Below are positions 1-9,695 of a stretch of 64,000 nucleotides of DNA, in pieces. Under the pieces are notes generated by a model. It saw only the letters and a program-made list of their open reading frames with translations. It did not search any database and was not told the origin of the DNA. The DNA comes from Emcibacter sp. (GTDB taxonomy: Bacteria > Pseudomonadota > Alphaproteobacteria > Sphingomonadales > Emcibacteraceae). The translations under genes and the position numbers were made by a program. Positions within the stretch are counted from its first letter, which is position 1. Each line of letters opens with the position of its first letter. The DNA is taken from NCBI GenBank assembly GCA_021741205.1, contig JAIOYI010000009.1:1-64000 (forward strand), written 5' to 3'.

Positions 1-59
1 TAGAATTTGAGAAAAAATTGTGTTATGATGGCTCATGGCTTGAATCTCTTTGATATTAC

Positions 60-440
60 TTGGTTTTTTGCAATATCAGTATATCACAAAAGGGAGATTC
101 AAGCCCGCTTATTCGTTACTTAACCGGGACAGCAATGGGTGTTATCCCATTGGTTAACCTGTCACCGCAATGGGAACAAGCCTTTATGGATTCTCTTGTT
201 GGCAATGGTGAAGAGAAACAACTGGCCATGTCACCGAGCAAATTACAGGAATTTATTGGTCTTGTACGGATGACTTTTGAGGATCTGGCCCACTCTGGCG
301 AGATGCCTGTCCTTCTGACAAGTCCCATGATCCGCCCTTATGTGCGCTCTATTATTGAACGGTTCCGCCCATCAACCGTAGTGATGTCGCAGAACGAGGT
401 TCACCCTAAAGTTAAAATAAGAACACTTGGTCAAATTTAG
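60..440 (+). CDS. flhA: FlhA, C-terminal end (flagellar export gate), 5' part missing or frameshifted
   Basis: From about base 110 onward the translation matches the C-terminal tail of FlhA, the inner-membrane export-gate protein of the flagellar type III apparatus: LSPQWEQAF, LAMSPSKLQEF, PVLLTSPMIRPYVRSI, RPSTVVMSQNEVHP and the terminal TLGQI. FlhA is roughly 700 residues, so most of the gene lies upstream. The frame is closed by TGA at 51-53 and the first ~17 residues do not look like FlhA. Another frame (bases 70-108) reads into KREIQARL, which would join well to IRYLTG, suggesting a frameshift near 105-112. The nominal start is TTG and is probably not a real start. flhF follows after 26 bases. 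Identity of the tail is secure; intactness is not. Confidence 0.8.
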   Translation: MVFCNISISQKGDSSPLIRYLTGTAMGVIPLVNLSPQWEQAFMDSLVGNGEEKQLAMSPSKLQEFIGLVRMTFEDLAHSGEMPVLLTSPMIRPYVRSIIERFRPSTVVMSQNEVHPKVKIRTLGQI

Positions 441-466
441 GCGATATCACAAGGATAAATGAAACA

Positions 467-1549
467 ATGCGCCTAAAAATATTCACAGCCGATACAATGA
501 AAGAAGCCCTTGCAGAGGTTCGCGAAAGTCTGGGCGATGATGCGATTATTATTAATTCTCTTGAAGAAAATGGCAAGGTTACCGTTACAGCCGCCATGGA
601 AATTGCCCCGACGCTAAAGACCACAAAACCAAAGAAGGCCCCAAAACCAAAGAAGGCCACAGTCCAAAGATCCTTAAAGGAGCTGCAACATGAAGATTTT
701 GCAGACTCAAAAGATCTTTCCTACTTTCTTGCCCATCATGGTATTGAACAACATTTGATGCACCGTATTTTGAAGACAGCGGCCTCTTTTGAGGAAGATG
801 GTAATGTGAATGCTTTGGCTCGTGCTCTTGATTTAATGTTCCATTTCAGTCCTCTCAATAACGATTTTCAGCAACGACCCATCATGCTTGTTGGCCCACC
901 AGGTGTGGGGAAAACCGTTACAAGTGCGAAATTGACCAGTCAGGCCGTGCTTTCTGGACGGATTGTGCGCCTTATCAATACAGATACTATCCGTACAGGC
1001 GGGACGGCACAACTTGAAGGCTATGCCGCAGCTCTCAAAATCGCCGTTATAGAGGCGGCGGAACCTTGTATGTTGTTACCTGCCATTGAAACCAATAAGA
1101 AACCAGATGAATTGGTCATCATTGATACGATGGGTTATAATCCCTTTGATAGTGATGAGATGGCACAACTGCACAAATTTATCACAGCCTATGATGTGGA
1201 ACCCATTTTGGTTATGGCAGCGGGTATGGATATTATGGAGGCTCGGGAGATTGCCGAAACCTACATGAATTTGGGTGTGAAACGCTTTATTGCGACCCGT
1301 CTTGATGTTGCACGCCGTTATGCAGGTCTGCTTTCTGCGGCGGCCTCTATGGATTTGGCCTTTGCTGGTGTCGGTATTACCCCATATCTTGCCAATGGCA
1401 TTGAACGCATCAATGCCTTGAGTCTTGCAAAGCTTTTAACCCGAATTCACGACAGAAAAATATTTATTCCCCCTTCAACGGATAAGGATACCCAAAATGA
1501 AGATGAAGATGACGTTCTGATAATTGATGATGAAGAAAGTAAACTATAA
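467..1549 (+). CDS. flhF: Flagellar biosynthesis GTPase FlhF
   Basis: SRP-type GTPase that, in the family, places the flagellum and recruits early flagellar components at the pole. The N-terminus MRLKIFTADTMKEAL and the DDAIIINSLEE segment are typical FlhF. A basic Lys/Pro-rich linker (residues ~50-65) separates it from the N-G GTPase part. The P-loop GPPGVGKT is at about 143-150, the NTDTIRTGG region follows, and the G3 motif reads DTMGYNP (~219). The C-terminus is strongly acidic. 360 residues is a normal length. The stop overlaps the next ATG by one base (TAATG), so translation is coupled to flhG. Gene order after flhA supports the call. Confidence 0.93.
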   Translation: MRLKIFTADTMKEALAEVRESLGDDAIIINSLEENGKVTVTAAMEIAPTLKTTKPKKAPKPKKATVQRSLKELQHEDFADSKDLSYFLAHHGIEQHLMHRILKTAASFEEDGNVNALARALDLMFHFSPLNNDFQQRPIMLVGPPGVGKTVTSAKLTSQAVLSGRIVRLINTDTIRTGGTAQLEGYAAALKIAVIEAAEPCMLLPAIETNKKPDELVIIDTMGYNPFDSDEMAQLHKFITAYDVEPILVMAAGMDIMEAREIAETYMNLGVKRFIATRLDVARRYAGLLSAAASMDLAFAGVGITPYLANGIERINALSLAKLLTRIHDRKIFIPPSTDKDTQNEDEDDVLIIDDEESKL

Positions 1550-2343
1550 TGACATCTCATGATAAATCATATAATTCTGACGAAGACAAAGCCTCTTCGC
1601 GCATTATTACCGTCGCATCGGGCAAGGGGGGTGTTGGCAAGACATGGACCTCCTCCACGCTATCGCACCTGTTTGCCTCTAAAGGAAAACGTGTTTTGCT
1701 GTTTGACGGCGATCTTGGTTTGGCCAATATTGATATCCAGCTCGGCATTATCCCCAAAAGAGATTTGGGTCAAGTATTGTCAGGGGCGATTACCTTGGAC
1801 AAAGCCATTACACGATTTGATCCAAGCACAGGGTCTGGTCTTGGCGGATTCGATATCATATCGGGTCAATCTGGCTCTGGAAGCTTAGCTTCTTTGAAAA
1901 AAGAAACCCTTGTTAAACTTAATCGTGACCTTGTCTTGCTTTCCAAACGCTATGATATAACGATTATGGATCTTGGCGCAGGAGTTGAAACCTCTGTGAT
2001 GACATTATGCGAAACATCTGACCGTATTGTTGTTGTGGTAACAGCAGACCCCACCTCATTGACCGATGCCTATGCCTTCATAAAAATGAACCATATGAAA
2101 AATCCGAATATGAATTTGGGCATCATAGTCAATATGGTTGAAAATCGCCACGAAGGCAAAAAAACCTTTGAAACCTTAAAAAAAGTCTGTGAGAATTTCT
2201 TAAAATTTACCCCTGACTATCTGGGTTCTGTCAGACGGGACAAACATGTGGTTGATGCCATTCGCCACCAGAAACTACTCCTGTTGCGCCATCCCATCTC
2301 ACAAGCAGGAGAAGATATGGAAGAAGTCGCAAAAAGGGTGTAG
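1549..2343 (+). CDS. flhG: FlhG/YlxH MinD-like ATPase controlling flagellar number
   Basis: ParA/MinD-superfamily ATPase that partners FlhF and limits flagellar number by cycling on the membrane. The deviant Walker A SGKGGVGKTWTSS lies at about 23-35, followed by LLFDGDLGLANIDIQLGI, the MinD/FlhG signature with its Walker A' aspartate. DLGAGV and the VVVVTADPTSLTDAYA segment are also family typical. 264 residues is close to the usual length of about 270-300. It begins inside the flhF stop codon and ends 9 bases before the FliK-like gene, so the three form one operon. Confidence 0.92.
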   Translation: MTSHDKSYNSDEDKASSRIITVASGKGGVGKTWTSSTLSHLFASKGKRVLLFDGDLGLANIDIQLGIIPKRDLGQVLSGAITLDKAITRFDPSTGSGLGGFDIISGQSGSGSLASLKKETLVKLNRDLVLLSKRYDITIMDLGAGVETSVMTLCETSDRIVVVVTADPTSLTDAYAFIKMNHMKNPNMNLGIIVNMVENRHEGKKTFETLKKVCENFLKFTPDYLGSVRRDKHVVDAIRHQKLLLLRHPISQAGEDMEEVAKRV

Positions 2344-2352
2344 TATGGGTTT

Positions 2353-4608
2353 ATGAGCGAAATTGATGCCCCATCACATACCCCCTTGCAAGCAGCTGAC
2401 GGTGCTAAACGGGTCACCCCTGCGGCAACCACATCTGACGACAGTTCTGCTCAACAGCAATCCACCCAGAAAAGACCCGCAGCTCCTGAAAATACAGAGA
2501 TCAAGGAAAAAACAACCCGTTATGATACGGCTGTAATTCTTTCAACAAATCTATCCAACTTGGAGATTGGTAGTCAAATCTCAGCGAATTATCTTGGCGT
2601 TGATGGTCAGGAGCGCCCCCTTATTGTTTCTGAAACAGGAACATATGTCGTCAAATATGACAAAGCTTATCAACAGGACGTTGATAAGTTACCGCCTAAT
2701 GCTAGCCTTGATATAAAAATATTGGAGATTGACCGTGATATTGAAGCACGCTTGACCTTTAAAAACCCTGCCCCATCCCGAACGGAAACGGTAACCTTAT
2801 CAATTCCTGTAACACTTGAGCTTATTGGACTTGGCAATGCCCCACCTAGACTTAGGCCTCAAACACAGTTGGAACAATTACCCCTAGAGCAACAGAAAAA
2901 CTTCTATCAGGCTACTGATCTTTATCAGGCAGAAAATATTGCACGGGAAAGTGCTCAGAAACTGAGCGAATTGCCACTACCGACAACCAACACCAATTAT
3001 ACGCTTTATGAAAGGGCGATTCCACAACAGGGTAAACCCACAATAAACAGGCCACGGGTCGCGGGAAATGCATTAATTGCACAAGAGCAGATCATAGGAC
3101 AGCCCCCAACAAAGGCAGATACCCCTATCCCAGCAACAGAAAATATCCAGAAACAATCTCCTGAAATAACAAATATCCGTGGAGAACCCATTGAAACCCA
3201 AGTCGAGAAGTTGCTCCACACAAATATATTAGCCACTGTCATAAAAAACATCCCAAAGGTTGCTATGGATCTTCCCAAAATTGTTCAGAAATATTTTGGA
3301 CCAACAGGCCCTCTGGACAATTTAAAGGCGGGACATAATTTTAGCCTTCGCATTGAATCCATTGCGGTTCCCCATATAAGACCAAATACCGATCAACATT
3401 TGCAGCCTGAAAAAAAGACCTCTGCCATAAATCCAAATAATGTGACCTTTTCTGATCCAACCCCAAAAATGGACGGCCTCTCGGACAAAACACCAGCAGA
3501 TGCCCCGCCTCGTCAAGATTTTTCAGGCATTATCATTGCCCCAGGCCAGCATATCTTGTCGAACAAGAATAACAGTGATCCTGTTATCTTTAGAACTTCT
3601 CACCCTTATCCTGACCCATATAGCGCACGACCCTCTATAAAGCCATTGGGGGATAATGAATTTAAAACCCTTTATGTTGCAACGCCTGTTTCTGTGATCA
3701 AATTTCAAAGCCCTCTAGAGCTTATTCCCGGAACCGTCATTAATTTCACACTAGTGGAGCCATCATCAGACGTAAAACCAACCACGCCCATCAACACACA
3801 GAAGAACGAAAGCACAAATCAACTCAACTTTGTTCAAAGCGGCGTGGCAACGTCTATCTCACATCCCCTATCACAAGTCACCCCATTACCAGACATTACC
3901 CTCCAACCACTGGAACATTTTCTACAAAACTGGCAATCCATCAGCCAGATACTGTCTGTGATGGTGGCGATGGACGGTAATATCATGCAAGGCTTACAGA
4001 ACAGATTGCCCAATGTACAAAATCCTGCCCAAATGACATCTTCGATAATATTTTTCTTGGCGGCACTTGGGGCTTCTCATCCTGCCAGAGTTTGGCTTGG
4101 CCCACATATCACAGAACGGCTTGAAACATTGGGGCAGGGGAAACTATTGAAAATGCTCGATATTGATATGCAACGCCTCTTCCGGCTTGGCACAGAAACG
4201 CATCCCCATGAATGGCGCCCCTCTCTCATTCCGTTACAGGTCGGTCAAGACGTCAATGCCATACCCATATTGACAAGACAAATTCAAGATGACAATGCCG
4301 ACAAAAAGAAAAATAGTGAAGACGGTGATGATGAAAAGATGCCCAACACAAGGTTTCTGGTGGAACTTGATCTTAGCCAATTTGGCCAAATTCAGGTTGA
4401 TGGATTATTAAAGACCAAAAAACTTAATATTATCATTCGGTCAAAAATTATATTACCTTCGGACATGAAACATAAAATGACCAGTATATTTACCTCCGCA
4501 CTGGAGGCGAACGATTATGCGGGCGACTTGCAGTTTAAAGATAATATACCGCCTGAAATATCCGTTCGAAATATCATTACCCAGAAAATGCATATGACGA
4601 GATCTTAA
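2353..4608 (+). CDS. FliK-like protein (flagellar hook-length control C-terminal domain)
   Basis: A 751-residue protein with a long low-complexity Pro/Thr/Gln/Asn-rich body and a compact C-terminal domain (~664-735) with RFLVELDLSQFGQIQVDG and LNIIIRSK. That beta-rich segment resembles the Flg_hook domain of FliK, the secreted ruler that sets hook length. Similar proteins stand next to flhF/flhG in alphaproteobacteria, but this may not be the main FliK of the organism. Residues 55-130 (VILSTNLSNLEIGSQISANY... TLDIKI-like) may be a second small beta domain. The ATG 9 bases after flhG is the first good start. Function is inferred from domain resemblance and context. Confidence 0.6.
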   Translation: MSEIDAPSHTPLQAADGAKRVTPAATTSDDSSAQQQSTQKRPAAPENTEIKEKTTRYDTAVILSTNLSNLEIGSQISANYLGVDGQERPLIVSETGTYVVKYDKAYQQDVDKLPPNASLDIKILEIDRDIEARLTFKNPAPSRTETVTLSIPVTLELIGLGNAPPRLRPQTQLEQLPLEQQKNFYQATDLYQAENIARESAQKLSELPLPTTNTNYTLYERAIPQQGKPTINRPRVAGNALIAQEQIIGQPPTKADTPIPATENIQKQSPEITNIRGEPIETQVEKLLHTNILATVIKNIPKVAMDLPKIVQKYFGPTGPLDNLKAGHNFSLRIESIAVPHIRPNTDQHLQPEKKTSAINPNNVTFSDPTPKMDGLSDKTPADAPPRQDFSGIIIAPGQHILSNKNNSDPVIFRTSHPYPDPYSARPSIKPLGDNEFKTLYVATPVSVIKFQSPLELIPGTVINFTLVEPSSDVKPTTPINTQKNESTNQLNFVQSGVATSISHPLSQVTPLPDITLQPLEHFLQNWQSISQILSVMVAMDGNIMQGLQNRLPNVQNPAQMTSSIIFFLAALGASHPARVWLGPHITERLETLGQGKLLKMLDIDMQRLFRLGTETHPHEWRPSLIPLQVGQDVNAIPILTRQIQDDNADKKKNSEDGDDEKMPNTRFLVELDLSQFGQIQVDGLLKTKKLNIIIRSKIILPSDMKHKMTSIFTSALEANDYAGDLQFKDNIPPEISVRNIITQKMHMTRS

Positions 4609-4624
4609 AAATGAGTATATATCC

Positions 4625-5017
4625 ATGCCCCACGATTTAAGAAACAGGCTGCATGCCACAGCAAATCTCTTTCGTAACCGAAGTTATGTTATTTCAATTC
4701 AGCAAGTGATCAATCTTGACCAAGAAAATTTTCTCTTTGGCTTGCGTTATATTCCCGATAAATTAATTTTGAATAATGGTTGTTTAATGGACTATTTAAA
4801 CCAATATCTATTACACAAGCCAGAAAATACAACGCCTGAAATACTCACCCATACCATATTGGAAGATGTCATGGATAAAATCATTCCCAAATGGATCGAG
4901 GTATGCTTAAAACAAAAGGACAATAAATTCGGACAAGAAATATCTATTACCGCCGAGGACAGACAACCAAATTTTGAAGATGATGCTATCTTAAAACGCC
5001 TGTCTCCCCTTTTTTAA
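4625..5017 (+). CDS. Small protein resembling the QueF tunnelling fold, catalytic residues absent
   Basis: 130 residues, no signal peptide or membrane segment. The pattern FGLRYIPDKLIL, then a DYL segment, then TILEDVMDKIIPKWIEV follows the order seen in NADPH-dependent preQ0 reductase QueF (EYIPDK, LYL, DDL...PKxxxV). The QueF catalytic stretch with Cys and Asp (CPVTGxPD) that should precede it is replaced by QQVINLDQENF, so enzyme activity is unlikely. It begins 16 bases after the FliK-like gene and is probably the last gene of the flagellar operon. The resemblance is from memory of the family pattern and could be chance; no function is claimed. Confidence 0.55.
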   Translation: MPHDLRNRLHATANLFRNRSYVISIQQVINLDQENFLFGLRYIPDKLILNNGCLMDYLNQYLLHKPENTTPEILTHTILEDVMDKIIPKWIEVCLKQKDNKFGQEISITAEDRQPNFEDDAILKRLSPLF

Positions 5018-5036
5018 AAAAATAAAGGTTTTATCC

Positions 5037-5357
5037 ATGAATTTAACATTATCACCCCCCTATTATGCTGTCATTTTTACAAACACCCGTACGGAAAATG
5101 ATGATGGCTACGCTGAAATGGCAGAGGCTATGGTGGCTCTTGCCGCAAAACAAGATGGCTATCTTGGCTTTCAATCCGTCACAGAAGATCATAAAACCAT
5201 ATCTATTTCCTATTGGAAGGATCTGAGCAGTATCAAAAATTGGAAGCAGGTGACAGACCACATGGCAGCCCAAAGGATGGGACAAGAAAAATGGTATCAA
5301 AGCTATACCACCCGCATTGCCAAGGTTGAACGAGAATATTCTTTCGAAAAAGAATGA
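5037..5357 (+). CDS. Antibiotic biosynthesis monooxygenase (ABM) domain protein
   Basis: A 106-residue single-domain protein of the dimeric ferredoxin-like ABM fold. YAVIFTNTR as first strand, the helix with MAEAMVALAAKQDGYLGFQSV, then ISISYWKDLSSIKNWK and the helix ending MGQEKWYQSYTTRIAKVER follow the usual ABM pattern including the conserved G-[YF]-L and YW motifs. Members include small monooxygenases and haem-degrading enzymes, but most, such as this, have no proven substrate. An AAAGG-type ribosome site lies just upstream. It converges with the transglycosylase gene 9 bases downstream. Confidence 0.75.
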   Translation: MNLTLSPPYYAVIFTNTRTENDDGYAEMAEAMVALAAKQDGYLGFQSVTEDHKTISISYWKDLSSIKNWKQVTDHMAAQRMGQEKWYQSYTTRIAKVEREYSFEKE

Positions 5358-5366
5358 TTTAAAACA

Positions 5367-5981
5367 TCAGAACGGCCAGAGCCAAAACCCCCGATCCAGA
5401 TCATTTTCACATTTTTTCAACTGAGCCGCATAGGTCAGGCTATTGCGCTTCACTTTACGAGCCACCTCCATAAGCCAGCCCTTCTTCTTATAAGTTTTAC
5501 GTTTATAGCCGCCGTGTCCCTCATGATAGGCCAGATATTGATTTTCCGCATCCCATTTGGAAATGCCCAACGTTTTCTGGCTGATATCCGTGTACCAGCC
5601 CATAAAATCCACAGCATCAGCAAAATTATCTCGGTCGGCGCCGCTGTTGCCTGTTTTTTTCTTATACCAGTCCCATGTCCCATCCTTCACCTGCGCATAG
5701 CCGTAAGCCGTGGATTTTCGCCCCCAAGGAATGACCCAAAAAATATGGGTGCGTTCCGTTTTTGCATTATGTTTAAAGGAAGATTCCTGTTTCATGATGG
5801 CAAGCTGTACATGAATGGGCGTACCGTAACGCTTCTTCGTGTGTAGCATCGCCTTATACCAACCGCTTTTTTCTCGAAAAATTTCGCAGCTGTCATTGAT
5901 ATTACTCGGCGGCATGGTTGAACAGCCGCTAAGCAACAAAATAATCAAAAATATAAGTACAGCACTTGATCTTAGGGTCAT
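5367..5981 (-). CDS. Lytic transglycosylase-like (SLT domain) lipoprotein
   Basis: A 204-residue exported lipoprotein. The N-terminus has a hydrophobic stretch ending in the lipobox LLSGC at about residues 16-20. The body carries an SLT lysozyme-like fold: MKQESSF (glutamate of the ES motif), AYGYAQVKDGTWDWY, and a C-terminal YLAYHEGHGGY segment. These proteins cleave peptidoglycan glycan strands from the periplasm. In alphaproteobacteria this compact form is often annotated only as a transglycosylase SLT domain protein. It precedes nothing co-directional except metH, whose stop lies 22 bases upstream, so it may be read through from the met operon. Confidence 0.8.
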   Translation of the reverse strand: MTLRSSAVLIFLIILLLSGCSTMPPSNINDSCEIFREKSGWYKAMLHTKKRYGTPIHVQLAIMKQESSFKHNAKTERTHIFWVIPWGRKSTAYGYAQVKDGTWDWYKKKTGNSGADRDNFADAVDFMGWYTDISQKTLGISKWDAENQYLAYHEGHGGYKRKTYKKKGWLMEVARKVKRNSLTYAAQLKKCENDLDRGFWLWPF

Positions 5982-6003
5982 TAGGCTCCTATATTACATG
6001 ATT

Positions 6004-8637
6004 TTATACCATATTGCTCGCAAGCCAACGTCTGGCAACCTCAATATCCATACCCCGTCTTTTGGCATAATCCTCCAACTGATCTTCACCAATTTTTCCC
6101 ATTCCAAAATACTGGCTCTTGGGATGACTGAAATAATAGCCTGAAACCGCCGCTGTTGGCAACATGGCCATGCTATCGGTAAGCGTAACCCCTGCCCTAT
6201 TGGTGCCGTCCAAAAGCTTGAACAAAGTGGGTTTTGTGGAATGATCGGGACAAGCAGGATAACCAGGAGCCGGACGAATACCGTCATATCTTTCCCGAAT
6301 TAATTCCTGATTGGTGAGATTTTCAGCCGCCGCATAGCCCCAAAATTCTTTACGAACCCTTTCATGCATATGTTCGGCAAAGGCCTCAGCCAAACGATCG
6401 GCCAAGGATTTGAGCAGAATGTCATTAAACACATCATGATGCGTTTTGAATTCGTTGAGCTTTTCCTCGATACCAATACCAGTTGTGACCACAAAGCCGC
6501 CCAAATAATCAGGCTTTCCTGACTCCTTCGGTGCCACATAATCGGCAAGACACATGTTATAGCTGCCTTCCCGTTTGCGGATTTGCTGGCGCAGAAACGG
6601 TACCATCTCCAGAATATCTGTGCGGTCTTCACCTGTATAAAGCGCCACATCATCGCCCACTGCATTCGCTGGCCAAAAACCGATAGAGGCTCTGGCCGTC
6701 AGCCATTTTTCTTCCTGAATAGATTTTAACATGGCCTCCGCATCGGAAAACAGACTGCGGGCCATGTCGCCAACCACATCGTCCTGTAAAATTTTCGGAT
6801 AATTTCCCGCAAGTTCCCATGTACGAAAAAAGGGTGTCCAATCAATATAATCCACGAGTTTTCCCAAATCATAATCATCAAAGGATTTCACCCCCAAAAA
6901 AGAGGGCTTTGGCGGATTATAATTTTGCCAATCAAGGGGAAATTTATTTTCCCGACAGTCCTGAATGCTAATGCGGTCCTGTTTTGCCTTACCCCTTGCA
7001 TGACGATCCCGCATATCCTGATAGTCACGAGCCGTCTTGGTCACAAAATCCTCTTTTAGGGTTTCACTCAACAGATTGCTTGCCACCCCAACCGCACGGG
7101 ATGCGTCCAAGACATGGATCACAGGATGCATGTAATGGGGGGCAATCTTAACCGCCGTATGAATTTTTGATGTGGTTGCCCCGCCGATCATAAGCGGGAT
7201 GGTAAAGCCTTGGCGTTCCATTTCAAGGGCAACCTGAGACATTTCCTCAAGCGACGGCGTAATCAGACCCGAAAGGCCAATGATATCAACCTTTTCTTCC
7301 TTTGCCGTCTTTAATATTTTTTCATAAGGCGCCATAACGCCAAGATCAACAACCTCGTAATTATTACATTGCAGAACCACACCGACAATATTTTTGCCAA
7401 TATCATGAACGTCGCCCTTCACAGTTGCCATAAGGATTTTGCCCTTGTTGCTTATATCCCCTGCGGTGGCTTTTTCAGCTTCAATAAAGGGCAGAAGATA
7501 AGCAACCGCCTGTTTCATCACCCGAGCAGATTTCACCACCTGCGGCAAGAACATCTGGCCTGAGCCAAATAAATCACCCACCACATTCATGCCGTCCATC
7601 AAGGGGCCTTCGATAACGTCCAAGGCCTTATCAAGTTTTTTTCGGGCTTCTTCGGTGTCCTGTTCGATAAAGCTTGTCACCCCCTTGACCAAAGCATGGG
7701 ACAGGCGTTTTTCCACCGTCCCTTCCCGCCAGCTTAAATCTTCAGTGAGCTGAATGCCTTTTTCGCCTTTGAATTGTTCAGCAATTTCAAGCAAGCGGTC
7801 GGTGGCGTCATCCCGTCTGTTTAAAATAACATCTTCCACCCGTTCCCGAAGTTCATGGGGAATTTCAGAATAAACCGTGATAAGACCTGCATTAACGATC
7901 CCCATATCCATACCAGCACTTATGGCGTGATAGAGAAACACGCTATGCATGGCTTCGCGCACAGGGTTATTGCCCCGAAAGGAGAAAGACACATTGCTCA
8001 CCCCGCCCGAGACATGAGCGTAAGGCAATGTTTTTTTAATCAATCGGGTCGCTTCAATAAAATCAACGCTATAATTATTATGCTCTTCGATACCCGTTGC
8101 CACGGCAAAAATATTAGGATCAAATATAATATCTTCTGGTGGAAAGCCCACTTCATTGACCAAAATATCATAGGACCGTGTGCAAATTTCAACTTTACGG
8201 GCGCATGTATCGGCCTGTCCCTGTTCATCAAAGGCCATAACCACGGCGGCGGCACCATAGTTTTTCACCAATGTTGCCTGTTTGATAAAGGCCTCTTTAC
8301 CTTCCTTCATGGATATGCTGTTGACCACTGCCTTGCCCTGCACGCATTTAAGACCCGCCTCAATCACAGACCATTTCGAACTGTCAATCATAACAGGTAC
8401 GCGGGATATATCAGGCTCAGATGCAATAAGATTTAAGAAAGTGACCATGGCCTGTTCACTGTCAAGCATGGCTTCATCCATGTTAACATCAATAATTTGT
8501 GCACCGGCCTCCACCTGCTGACGGGCCACATCAAGGGCTTTTGAAAATTCGCCGTTCAAGATAAGTTTTTTGAATTGAGCCGACCCTGTAACATTGGTGC
8601 GTTCACCAACATTAATAAAGATTGCACTTTTTTTCAT
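6004..8637 (-). CDS. metH: Methionine synthase MetH, C-terminal component (folate, B12 and activation domains)
   Basis: 877 residues covering everything in cobalamin-dependent methionine synthase except the homocysteine domain: the pterin-binding barrel ([12 protein letters not shown] at the start, [12 protein letters not shown]), the cap module, the B12 Rossmann domain with GDVHDIGKN (base-off His ligand, residues ~405-415), and the C-terminal SAM-binding activation domain ([12 protein letters not shown]). Catalyses methyl transfer from 5-methyl-THF through cobalamin. E. coli MetH is 1227 residues as one chain; here the sum of the two proteins is almost the same. The start ATG overlaps the stop of the upstream component as ATGA, so the parts are translationally coupled. 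Nothing appears damaged. Confidence 0.95.
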   Translation of the reverse strand: MKKSAIFINVGERTNVTGSAQFKKLILNGEFSKALDVARQQVEAGAQIIDVNMDEAMLDSEQAMVTFLNLIASEPDISRVPVMIDSSKWSVIEAGLKCVQGKAVVNSISMKEGKEAFIKQATLVKNYGAAAVVMAFDEQGQADTCARKVEICTRSYDILVNEVGFPPEDIIFDPNIFAVATGIEEHNNYSVDFIEATRLIKKTLPYAHVSGGVSNVSFSFRGNNPVREAMHSVFLYHAISAGMDMGIVNAGLITVYSEIPHELRERVEDVILNRRDDATDRLLEIAEQFKGEKGIQLTEDLSWREGTVEKRLSHALVKGVTSFIEQDTEEARKKLDKALDVIEGPLMDGMNVVGDLFGSGQMFLPQVVKSARVMKQAVAYLLPFIEAEKATAGDISNKGKILMATVKGDVHDIGKNIVGVVLQCNNYEVVDLGVMAPYEKILKTAKEEKVDIIGLSGLITPSLEEMSQVALEMERQGFTIPLMIGGATTSKIHTAVKIAPHYMHPVIHVLDASRAVGVASNLLSETLKEDFVTKTARDYQDMRDRHARGKAKQDRISIQDCRENKFPLDWQNYNPPKPSFLGVKSFDDYDLGKLVDYIDWTPFFRTWELAGNYPKILQDDVVGDMARSLFSDAEAMLKSIQEEKWLTARASIGFWPANAVGDDVALYTGEDRTDILEMVPFLRQQIRKREGSYNMCLADYVAPKESGKPDYLGGFVVTTGIGIEEKLNEFKTHHDVFNDILLKSLADRLAEAFAEHMHERVRKEFWGYAAAENLTNQELIRERYDGIRPAPGYPACPDHSTKPTLFKLLDGTNRAGVTLTDSMAMLPTAAVSGYYFSHPKSQYFGMGKIGEDQLEDYAKRRGMDIEVARRWLASNMV

Positions 8638-9695
8638 TGTTGGATCACCTCAAATGATTCAAGACCCGAAAGCCTCATATGTCTTTCAATTTCTGGAATT
8701 TTACGGGGTGCTATGCCCTCTACGGCATTTGCTATGGCTTTGATATGATCTGGCGTGGTGCCGCAACAGCCGCCCACAATATTAAGCAACCCACTTTGCC
8801 CCCATTCTTTGAGCTGTATTGCCATGTCCGATGGGCTTTCATCATATTCTCCCATTTCATTGGGCAGCCCCGCATTGGGATGAGCGGAAATATTACAGTC
8901 CGCAATTTTTGAGACCGACACAATATGTTGGCGCAATTCCTTTGCCCCAAGGGCGCAGTTAAACCCAATACTGATGGGTTTTGCATGGCGGACAGAATAC
9001 CAAAAAGCCTCCGCCGTTTGACCAGATAAAGTCCGACCAGAAGCATCTGTTATCGTGCCGGAAATCATTATGGGAAGCGTCTTTTTACGCTCAGAGAATA
9101 CTTTATTGACAGCAAAAATGGCAGCTTTTGCATTCAAGGTATCAAATATGGTCTCAATCATAATGATATCCGCTCCGCCGTCCATAAGACCACAAGCGGC
9201 CTCATGATAATTTTTAACAAGTTCATCAAAGGTTACATTGCGAAAGGCAGGGTTATTCACATCTGGTGACAGGGACGCCGTACGGCTTGTGGGGCCTACG
9301 GTTCCTACCACGAAACGAGGTTTGTCGGGATTTTGATTGGTGAATTCATCGGCAACAGAGCGGGCAATCTCTGCGCCTCTTTTATTCAACTCATAGGCCA
9401 AATCCTCCATACCATAATCGGCCTGTGACACACGGGTGGAATTGAACGTATTGGTTTCCACCATATCAGCCCCTGCTGCATAATATTGCCTATGAATATC
9501 CATAATAATATCTGGCTGAGTTAAGGTCAGAAGATCATTATTACCCTTCACATCTTGCGGCCAATCCTTGAATCGCTCACCACGGTAATCGGCCTCACTC
9601 AATTTATGCCGCTGGATCATGGTTCCCATAGCCCCGTCAAGGATCAATATGCTATTTTTTAGAGCATTTTTTAATATCTCACTGCGCTGCGTCAT
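8634..9695 (-). CDS. metH: Methionine synthase, homocysteine S-methyltransferase component
   Basis: 353 residues forming the N-terminal homocysteine-binding barrel of methionine synthase as a separate protein. [11 protein letters not shown] at the start, IGFNCALGA, and [12 protein letters not shown] supply the three zinc-ligating cysteines. The longer open frame extends to 9812 but overlaps metF by 121 bases; MTQRSEIL at 9695 overlaps the metF stop as ATGA and matches the family start, so I chose that. Works with the downstream component, which carries folate, B12 and reactivation domains. A split MetH is known in several alphaproteobacteria. Confidence 0.93.
   Translation of the reverse strand: MTQRSEILKNALKNSILILDGAMGTMIQRHKLSEADYRGERFKDWPQDVKGNNDLLTLTQPDIIMDIHRQYYAAGADMVETNTFNSTRVSQADYGMEDLAYELNKRGAEIARSVADEFTNQNPDKPRFVVGTVGPTSRTASLSPDVNNPAFRNVTFDELVKNYHEAACGLMDGGADIIMIETIFDTLNAKAAIFAVNKVFSERKKTLPIMISGTITDASGRTLSGQTAEAFWYSVRHAKPISIGFNCALGAKELRQHIVSVSKIADCNISAHPNAGLPNEMGEYDESPSDMAIQLKEWGQSGLLNIVGGCCGTTPDHIKAIANAVEGIAPRKIPEIERHMRLSGLESFEVIQQ

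Noticed and set aside
7855..8436. 193-codon open frame on plus inside metH
   Set aside because: Antisense to a highly conserved MetH region, His/Phe-rich composition, no ribosome site; a shadow frame.
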